NCBI RefSeq assembly: GCF_008119785.1
Contig: NZ_VSFA01000007.1
Coordinates: forward strand, 1 to 64,000
Length of the DNA stretch: 64,000 bases
Source: Micromonospora sp. MP36
GTDB lineage: Bacteria > Actinomycetota > Actinomycetes > Mycobacteriales > Micromonosporaceae
Direction: 5' to 3'
Shown here: positions 58,453-64,000 of the stretch, piece after piece
Layout of the letters: the number at the start of each line of letters is the position of its first letter
How positions within the stretch are numbered: the stretch's first letter is position 1
The notes under the pieces: model-generated
The model's input: only the letters and a program-made list of their open reading frames with translations
Database searches by the model: none
What the model was told of the DNA's origin: nothing
Program-made: the position numbers and the translations under genes

Positions 58453-59174
58453 CGGGCCTCCTCCGGCGACTCCAGGAGCTGTTTGAGGGCGGCCAGCCGG
58501 TCCCGCCAGTACGCCCTGAGCCGGTCGGCCTCGTCGGCGTCGGCCAGCTTCTCATGCAGGACGGCCACCCGCGCCTTGGCCTCGCCGACCGGGGTGAAGC
58601 CGACGGCGATCCGGGTGGGCCCGTCCGCCCAGTCCGCCCGGAAGGTCTTCGGTGCGGTGGCGGTCCGGACCCGCACCGGCACGTCGGGCAGCCACCGCCC
58701 GCGCACCGTCTCGTCGGCGAACGCGGCGAACAGCACCGCCACCGGCACCGCCACGGTCCGGCTGCCGGTGGCCTCGAAGCCGCCGCCCCGTCGCTGCCCC
58801 GGCTCGCGCAGCCCGCGGGCCTGCTCGTATCCGACGGTGATGGTCTGCGCCCACCAGCCGGGCACGTCGTGCGCCGTGACCAGCCAGCGAGCGATCTCGG
58901 TGTGGCCGTGGTCGGCGGCACTCCACTCGTCGAGCAGCCGGAACCAGGCGTCCCAGTCGCGTCCGGTCCGCTCGCGCAGCAGCGCGTCCGAGATCCGGTC
59001 CCGCTGCCCCCGGCCGCCTGCGGCCGGGGCGGTCTCGGGCGTGCCGGCCCTCGTGGTGGCCGGGGCGTCGGTGGTGGCCTTGGCGAGCAGTTGGCGGCGG
59101 GCGGTCGTGTAGCTCTCGCCGGTCTTCGCCATCCGGGCCCGCACCCGGGTCTTGAACGACTTCTGAGTCGTCAT
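58449..59174 (-). CDS. DUF4287-like plus SRPBCC (START-type) domain protein
   Basis: The 241-residue protein starts MTTQKSFKTRVRARMAKTG. The N-terminal part (about 1-35, then DALLRERTGRDWDAWFRLLDEW and VPGWWAQTITVGYEQARGLRE) is a DUF4287-type helical region. Residues about 135-240 are an SRPBCC ligand-binding fold (GFEATGSRTVAVPVAVLFAAF, FRADWADGPTRIAVGFTPVG, KARVAVLHEKLADADEADRL). ATG 59174 follows GAGGGAG; a GTG one codon earlier is possible. It is translated together with the VOC gene. Confidence 0.83.
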   Translation of the reverse strand: MTTQKSFKTRVRARMAKTGESYTTARRQLLAKATTDAPATTRAGTPETAPAAGGRGQRDRISDALLRERTGRDWDAWFRLLDEWSAADHGHTEIARWLVTAHDVPGWWAQTITVGYEQARGLREPGQRRGGGFEATGSRTVAVPVAVLFAAFADETVRGRWLPDVPVRVRTATAPKTFRADWADGPTRIAVGFTPVGEAKARVAVLHEKLADADEADRLRAYWRDRLAALKQLLESPEEAR

Positions 59175-59403
59175 CACATGCTCCCTCGACGGCGCGGTCG
59201 TAGGGACTCACGCTCCCGTCGACCTCGCCGCACCGGAGTGCATGTGGCGTGTCGATGTGGGCCAGTCGGCACCGCGCCCCGAGGACCCGAGGTCCCCTTT
59301 GCCTCCGCGAGGCCGGCGGCGTGAGCACCGGGAAGGAGGTGAGGCGCGGGACTGCGCCGGCACCAGTCTACGCCTCGATCGCCCGCCGTGGGGGAGGTCG
59401 GGC

Positions 59404-60180
59404 TCAGGAACCCGTGACGGGTTCGGCGGCCTGCTCCCACATCGACTTCATCTCGTCGAACGCCTGCTCCATGATCTGCACCATGGCCCGGCGGGCCTGC
59501 TCGCCGTCGCGCCGCTGGATCGCCTGGGCCACGTCGGCGTGCAACTGCAACGCCTGCTCGTCCGGGTAGTGCGGCATCAGGTGGTAGTGGTGCCGACCGG
59601 TCAGCACCTCGGCGACGATCTGCTGCAGTTTCACGAACATCTCGTTGCCGGAGGCGGCCAGCACCTGCCGGTGGAACTCGATGTCCAGGCTGAGGAAGCG
59701 GGCCTCGTCGCCGGCCTTCCCGGCGGCCCACATCTTGGCGGCGAGCCCGACCAGTTCGCTCGCCTCGTCGTGATCGATCCGGCTGGCGGCGAGCCAGGCG
59801 GCGTGCGGCTCGATCGCGGTCCGCAGCTCGGTGATCGAGCGCATCTGCGCCATCCGGCCGGCCGAGGCGAGCCGCCAGCGGATCACCTGCGGATCGAAGA
59901 CGTTCCACGCCTCGGCGGGGCGGATCAGGACCCCGACCCGGCGGCGGGTCTCGATGAGCCCCATCGACGCGAGCACCCGCAGCACCTCGCGGATCACCGA
60001 GCGGGAGACCGCGTACCGGTCGACGAGATCGTCGATGTTCAGGACGGAGCCGGCGGGCACCTCGCCCCCGCAGATGGCGGTGCCGAGGTGGTCGAGAACG
60101 CGCGCGTGCAGCCCGGCCTCGGCAGGGGCCGGCTGAACGGGGGCGACCCCTGGGGAGGAGTGATCCACGCGACGGAGCAT
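59404..60180 (-). CDS. GntR/FadR-family regulator (DgoR-like)
   Basis: The 258-residue protein has an N-terminal GntR winged helix (LGTAICGGEVPAGSVLNIDDLVDRYAVSRSVIREVLRVLASMGL) and an FCD-type effector domain with metal-binding His residues (AAWLAASRID, DIEFHRQVLAASGNEMF, HADVAQAIQRRDG). It is divergent from a binding protein-permease-galactonate dehydratase operon and most likely represses it, releasing on D-galactonate or a derivative, as DgoR does in enterobacteria. Confidence 0.88.
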   Translation of the reverse strand: MLRRVDHSSPGVAPVQPAPAEAGLHARVLDHLGTAICGGEVPAGSVLNIDDLVDRYAVSRSVIREVLRVLASMGLIETRRRVGVLIRPAEAWNVFDPQVIRWRLASAGRMAQMRSITELRTAIEPHAAWLAASRIDHDEASELVGLAAKMWAAGKAGDEARFLSLDIEFHRQVLAASGNEMFVKLQQIVAEVLTGRHHYHLMPHYPDEQALQLHADVAQAIQRRDGEQARRAMVQIMEQAFDEMKSMWEQAAEPVTGS

Positions 60181-60199
60181 ATCAGTTCGAACTCAACCC

Positions 60200-60229
60200 T
60201 TGAATAAGTCAGCTTTATCGGCCTAGCAT
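60200..60229 (+). promoter_or_regulatory. Promoter of the galactonate operon
   Basis: TTGAAT (60200-60205), an 18-bp spacer and TAGCAT (60224-60229) resemble a housekeeping promoter in otherwise GC-rich DNA. Confidence 0.55.
60204..60218. promoter_or_regulatory. Candidate GntR/FadR operator inside the promoter spacer
   Basis: ATAAGTCAGCTTTAT is an imperfect AT-rich palindrome lying between the -35 and -10 boxes, a position at which the adjacent regulator would repress. Confidence 0.45.
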
Positions 60230-60305
60230 CCGGTCGTTAAGCAGACGTTACAGCGTTGTGGCGCTCTTCCCCCGGGGCGGCGACCACGAGAAATGGAGAG
60301 ATGAC

Positions 60306-61598
60306 GTGCGACGTCGATCGATAATCGGTACGTCTCTGGCCGTGGTTGCCGCCATGGGCCTGTCCGCCTGCGGCGGCGGTGGTGGCGACGACAGCGGCGC
60401 GTCCAAGACGGTCCGGGTGACCCTGGCGAACCACGTCTGGACGGAGAACATCAAGGCGGCCCTGCCCGAGTTCGAGAAGCAGACCGGCCTCAAGGTCGAG
60501 ATCACCCAGCTCGGCGAGGACCAGCTCTCCGACCAGTACAACGTCAAGCTCAACGCCGGCTCGTCCGACATCGACGTGATGATGTACCGCCCCCTGCAGG
60601 AGGGGAAGCTCTTCGCCAAGAACAAGTACCTCGCCGACCTGTCGGACCAGGTCAAGTCGAACAAGGACTGGGACTTCAGCGACTTCCAGTCCGGCCCGGT
60701 GGAGGCCACCTCGTACGAGGGCAAGCCCGTGGGTGTCCCGATCATCACCTAGCAGGAGGTCCTCTACTACCGCAAGGACCTGCTCGCCAAGGCCGGCCTG
60801 ACCGCCCCGCCGAAGACCCTCGACGAGCTCAAGACCGCGGCCGCCAAGATCAAGGCCAGCGAGCCGGGCGTCGCCGGCTTCGTCGCCCGCACCGGCAAGT
60901 CGCCCGCGGTCACCCAGTTCTCCAGCTTCCTGTACAGCTTCGGCGGTGACTTCGTCGACGGCAGCGGCAAGGCCGCCGTCAACAGCGACGCCGCCAAGCA
61001 GGCGTACGCGCTCTACGGCGGGCTGATCAAGGACTCCGGCCCGGCCAACGTCAGCACCGACATGAGCTGGCCCGAGGCGATGGCCATCTTCACCCAGGGC
61101 AAGGCGGCCTTCTACACCGAGGCCGACTCGCTCTACAAGAACGCCACCGACCCGGCCAAGTCCAAGGTGGCCGACAAGGTCGGCTTCGCGCCGTTCCCGG
61201 CCGGCCCGGCCGGCTCCAAGCCGTACAACATCCCCTCGTGGGCGCTGGGCATCAACGACAGCTCCAAGAACAAGAGCAACGCCTGGAAGTTCATCGAGTG
61301 GGCGACCGGCAAGGAGCAGACGCTCGCCCAGCAGAAGTCCGGCGTGCCGGGCGCCCGTACCTCCGTCTGGACCAACCCCGAGGGCACCGCGACCTACCCG
61401 AAGGACCTGGTCGAGGCCATCGCGGCCAGCACCAAGGACGGCGTGGGCCACGACCGGCCGCTGGTCGTGAAGGTCGCCCAGGCCCGCGAGATCGTCGGCC
61501 AGCCGATCGTCGACGCCATCGCCGGCAAGGACGTCGCCGCCGCCGCCGACACGGCCAACGAGGCGTTCCAGAAGTTCCTGGACGACGAGGCCAAGTAA
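60306..61598 (+). pseudogene. ABC substrate-binding lipoprotein with in-frame TAG (codon 149)
   Basis: Read from GTG 60306, the frame encodes a 430-residue binding lipoprotein with signal peptide and lipobox LSAC (C22), but TAG at 60750-60752 interrupts it after GKPVGVPIIT. The same frame continues without further stops as QEVLYYRKDLLAKAGL and runs through a normal C-terminal lobe (SFLYSFGGDFVDG, WKFIEWATGKEQTLAQQKSG) to TAA 61598. A single GAG-to-TAG or CAG-to-TAG change explains it. A 148-residue product would hold only part of lobe 1. Downstream genes look intact, so this may be a recent mutation, a sequencing error or a readthrough case. Confidence 0.85.
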
Positions 61599-61605
61599 GC
61601 CGAGC

Positions 61606-61641
61606 GCGGGGTGGTGGAGCCGGGCGGCTCCACCACCCCGC
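61606..61641 (+). promoter_or_regulatory. Very strong hairpin after the binding-protein gene
   Basis: A perfect 16-bp stem with a GGGC loop lies between the binding-protein and first permease genes. In this position it probably stabilises the upstream mRNA or partly terminates. Confidence 0.7.
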
Positions 61642-61674
61642 CACCCCGTCCGGTCCGCCCACCCCGGAGATCTC

Positions 61675-62619
61675 ATGGCAACCGTCACCCCCACCGAGGC
61701 GCCCCGCCGCGCCACGGCCATCCCCGACACGCCCGGCTGGGCGCGTTGGGCCAACGACCACCGCAAGTGGCTCTTCGCCGCGCCGGCGATGATCTTCGTC
61801 GCCGCGCTGATCGTGTTCCCACTGGCCTGGACCGGGTACCTCAGCCTCACCGACGCCGAGGGGTCGGTCCGCGCCGAGAGCGAGTTCGTGGGCTTCCAGA
61901 ACTACCTCGACGTCCTCTCGGACACCGAGCGGTTCTGGCCGGCCGTCGGACGGACCGCCACCTTCACCCTCGTCGCGCTGCTGTTCGAGGTCGTCCTCGG
62001 CATGGCGATCGCGCTGCTGCTCTGGCGCCCGTTCCGCGGCCAGAAGTGGGTCCGGGTCGCCATCCTCATGCCGCTGGTCGCCACCCCGGTCGCGGTCGGC
62101 ATGATGTGGCGGCTCATCTTCGACCCGAACATCGGCCTGGCCAACCAGCTGCTCGGCTGGGTGGGCATCGGCCCGCAGCCGTGGCTCGCCGGCCAGCACT
62201 CCGCGCTGCCCACCACCATCTTCATCGACGTCTGGCAGTGGACGCCGATGGTCGTGCTGATCCTGCTCGCCGGCCTGACCTCGCTGTCCGAGGAGCCGCA
62301 GGAGGCGGCCCGGATCGACGGCGCCAGCACCTGGCAGCGGTTCCGGCACGTCACCCTGCCGCTGCTGATGCCCACGGTGATCGTGGCGATCCTGCTGCGC
62401 GGCATCGACGCGCTGAAGACCTTCGACATCCTCTACGCCACCAAGGGCCGCGGCGGCGGTTCCTTCCACGAGGTGGAGACCCTCAACGTGTACGCCTACG
62501 GGCTGAGCTTCGACTACAACGAGTACGGCGTCTCCTCCACCGTCCTCATCCTCTTCTTCCTGATCATCATCGGGGCGATGTGGGCCCTGACCGCGCGACG
62601 CAAGGAGGCCAAGCGATGA
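61675..62619 (+). CDS. Carbohydrate ABC transporter permease (MalF type), galactonate operon
   Basis: 314 residues with six helices. The N-terminal 35 residues are polar, the EAA loop is LSEEPQEAARIDGASTWQRF, and helix 1 is WLFAAPAMIFVAALIVFPLAW. It is coupled to the second permease by ATGA. With the MalG partner it would form the channel for D-galactonate or a related sugar acid. No ATPase gene is seen in the visible part of the operon. Confidence 0.92.
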   Translation: MATVTPTEAPRRATAIPDTPGWARWANDHRKWLFAAPAMIFVAALIVFPLAWTGYLSLTDAEGSVRAESEFVGFQNYLDVLSDTERFWPAVGRTATFTLVALLFEVVLGMAIALLLWRPFRGQKWVRVAILMPLVATPVAVGMMWRLIFDPNIGLANQLLGWVGIGPQPWLAGQHSALPTTIFIDVWQWTPMVVLILLAGLTSLSEEPQEAARIDGASTWQRFRHVTLPLLMPTVIVAILLRGIDALKTFDILYATKGRGGGSFHEVETLNVYAYGLSFDYNEYGVSSTVLILFFLIIIGAMWALTARRKEAKR

Positions 62620-63431
62620 AGGCTGGTCCCGCGTACCGGGTCTTCCGTGTGGTGGCGCTCGCCATCGTGGTGCTGTCGTTGATCGCCCCGCTGCTCTGGA
62701 TGGTCGCCGCCTCGTTCAAGACCAACGTCGACATCTACGACACCGGCAAGGCGCTGGTCTTCTCGCCCACCCTGGACAACTACACCAACGTGCTCAAGCA
62801 GGCGCACTACGCCCAGTTCATCGGCAACAGCCTCTGGGTGGCGTTCGCCGCCACCGTGCTGTCGCTGATCCTCGGCGTGCCGGCCGCGTACTCGATGAGC
62901 CGGTTCAACATGAAGAAGTCCGCGCTGGTGGTGCTGATGGCCCGGGTCATTCCCGGCGTCTCGCTGCTGGTGCCCTGGTACTACGTCTTCTCCAACCTGC
63001 AGATGGTCGGCGGCTTCACCGTGCTGATCCTCAGCCACATGTTCGTGTCGCTGCCGCTGATCGTCTACATCATGATGGGCTTCTTCGACAGCCTGCCCGA
63101 CGAGTTGGAAGAGGCGGCGCTGGTCGACGGGCTGACCAACATCGGCGCGTTCCGCCGGATCACCCTGCCGCTGTCCGTGCCGGGCATCGCCACCGCCGGG
63201 ATCCTGTCCTTCATCTTCTCCTGGAACAACTTCATGTTCGCCCTGGTGCTCTCCGGCGCGGACACCAAGACCCTGCCGGTGGCGATCTTCGACTTCGTCG
63301 GCTACGCCAGCATCGACTGGGGCGGCCTGATGGCCGCGGCCACCGTGGTCACCCTGCCGATCATGGTGATCGCCCTGTTCGTGCAGAAGTACGTGGTCTC
63401 CGGCCTCACCGCCGGCGCGACGAAGGGCTGA
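62616..63431 (+). CDS. Carbohydrate ABC transporter permease (MalG type), galactonate operon
   Basis: 271 residues with six helices and EAA loop LPDELEEAALVDGLTNIGAF. It ends KYVVSGLTAGATKG like other MalG-type subunits. It begins within the stop of the MalF-type gene and is followed after 5 bases by dgoD. Confidence 0.92.
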   Translation: MKAGPAYRVFRVVALAIVVLSLIAPLLWMVAASFKTNVDIYDTGKALVFSPTLDNYTNVLKQAHYAQFIGNSLWVAFAATVLSLILGVPAAYSMSRFNMKKSALVVLMARVIPGVSLLVPWYYVFSNLQMVGGFTVLILSHMFVSLPLIVYIMMGFFDSLPDELEEAALVDGLTNIGAFRRITLPLSVPGIATAGILSFIFSWNNFMFALVLSGADTKTLPVAIFDFVGYASIDWGGLMAAATVVTLPIMVIALFVQKYVVSGLTAGATKG

Positions 63432-63436
63432 GCACC

Positions 63437-64000
63437 ATGACCACCATCGCCCGCATCGAGACCTTCCTGGTCGCACCCCGCTGGCTCTTCGTCCGCGTCG
63501 AGACCGAAAACGGGATCGTCGGCTGGGGCGAGGCCACCTGCGAGGGGCGCTCCGAGACGGTCCGCGCCGCCGTCGACCAGCTCGCCGAGCTGCTGATCGG
63601 CCGGGACGCGCTGCGCATCGAGGACCACTGGCAGGTGCTGACCAAGGGGTCGTTCTACCGGGGCGGGCCGATCCTGGCCAGCGCGGTGGCCGGCCTCGAC
63701 CAGGCGCTCTGGGACATCGCCGGCAAGCACTACGGCGCCCCGGTGCACCAGCTGCTCGGCGGCCCGGTCCGGGACCGGATCCGGGTGTACGGCTGGGTCG
63801 GCGGAGACGAGCCCAGCGAGGTCCGCGACCAGATCAGCGCCGCCGTCGAAACGGGCCTCACCGCGGTCAAGATGAACGCCTCCGGCAAGATGAGCCCGGT
63901 CGCCTCGGTGGCCGAACTGGACGGGGTGGTGGCCCGGGTGGCCGCCGCCCGGGAGGTGCTCGGCGACGACCGGGACGTGGCCATCGACTTCCACGGCCGG
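63437..64000 (+). CDS. dgoD: D-galactonate dehydratase, N-terminal part
   Basis: The gene continues past the window; 188 residues are visible. IARIETFLVAPRWLFVRVET, GWGEATCEGRSETVRAAVDQ, IEDHWQVLTKGSFYRGGPIL and LDQALWDIAGKHYGAPVHQLLGG are near-diagnostic of galactonate dehydratase in the enolase superfamily. The barrel begins with TAVKMNASG and reaches the metal Asp (D184) and catalytic His (H186) in IDFHGR at the window edge. It dehydrates D-galactonate to 2-dehydro-3-deoxy-galactonate. Context (FadR-type regulator and importer) supports this role; a closely related aldonate remains possible. Confidence 0.9.
   Translation, partial: MTTIARIETFLVAPRWLFVRVETENGIVGWGEATCEGRSETVRAAVDQLAELLIGRDALRIEDHWQVLTKGSFYRGGPILASAVAGLDQALWDIAGKHYGAPVHQLLGGPVRDRIRVYGWVGGDEPSEVRDQISAAVETGLTAVKMNASGKMSPVASVAELDGVVARVAAAREVLGDDRDVAIDFHGR

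Noticed and set aside
59242..60207. 321-codon plus-strand frame opposite the GntR/FadR regulator
   Set aside because: It is antisense to a regulator with a clear winged-helix domain and has shadow-like composition.
1..64000. CRISPR array, tRNA/rRNA genes, insertion sequences, prophage or attachment sites
   Set aside because: No regularly spaced repeats, tRNA-like cloverleaf with CCA-adjacent acceptor, transposase or integrase motifs were seen on either strand.

Overview
The window is high-GC actinobacterial DNA, and its features point to a Micromonospora-like (Micromonosporaceae) genome. It has dense operons with ATGA/GTGA overlaps and lipoprotein-anchored sugar-binding proteins whose importers lack their own ATPase. 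It also has a complete MCE lipid-import operon, GTTT-N15-GGGTA stress-sigma promoters and GAAACGTTTTC-type LacI operators. No rRNA, tRNA, CRISPR array, transposase or phage gene was seen. Genus-level placement is inference.

Layout. 1-2 kb: the end of a class III aminotransferase and mmsA, probably the tail of a pyrimidine/beta-alanine catabolic operon. 2-13.3 kb: mostly minus-strand single genes: a microbial PARG, a TMEM175-type channel, dinB plus a VOC protein behind a perfect LexA box, a secreted exo/endonuclease-fold protein, a quinone-oxidoreductase-like enzyme, a DUF2231 membrane protein, a glycogen-debranching-like enzyme, a FetB-like permease, a VOC protein and a secreted PGRP-type amidase. 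13.7-27.7 kb: one long LacI-controlled operon of 10 further genes: a sugar-type ABC importer, two ADP-ribosylglycohydrolase-family enzymes, ribokinase, a TIM-barrel/FGE-domain protein, a secreted esterase-propeller fusion, a CoA transferase and a CitE-like lyase. It reads as an undescribed route for taking up and dismantling a ribosylated compound. 27.8-33.3 kb: a mixed stretch with regulator remnants (TetR, HxlR), a Tat-exported PHP protein, an enolase-superfamily enzyme and an SPFH protein.

33.3-46.3 kb: a SigD/ShbA-type sigma factor with its RsdA-type anti-sigma factor, divergent from a full MCE operon (ATPase, two YrbE permeases, six MCE proteins, two Mam proteins). 46.4-48.7 kb: a TM-helix channel-like protein and an MFS transporter. 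49-56 kb: a DeoR-controlled polyol-type operon (importer, medium-chain dehydrogenase, transketolase). 56-59.2 kb: two DUF2267 genes with sigma-B-like promoters around a stand-alone DNA ligase, then a VOC and an SRPBCC-type gene. 59.4-64 kb: a GntR/FadR-controlled D-galactonate operon (binding protein, two permeases, start of dgoD) in which the binding-protein gene carries an in-frame TAG.

The most unusual structural feature is a family of five short repeats (71-81 bp) at gene junctions inside operons. Each begins and ends with RTGA. The first RTGA is the upstream gene's stop and the last RTGA is the next gene's start. In four copies the interior is an open 24-27-codon micro-ORF (MSER...), so the two genes are bridged by a potential translationally coupled minigene; in the fifth copy the micro-ORF is in frame with the next gene.
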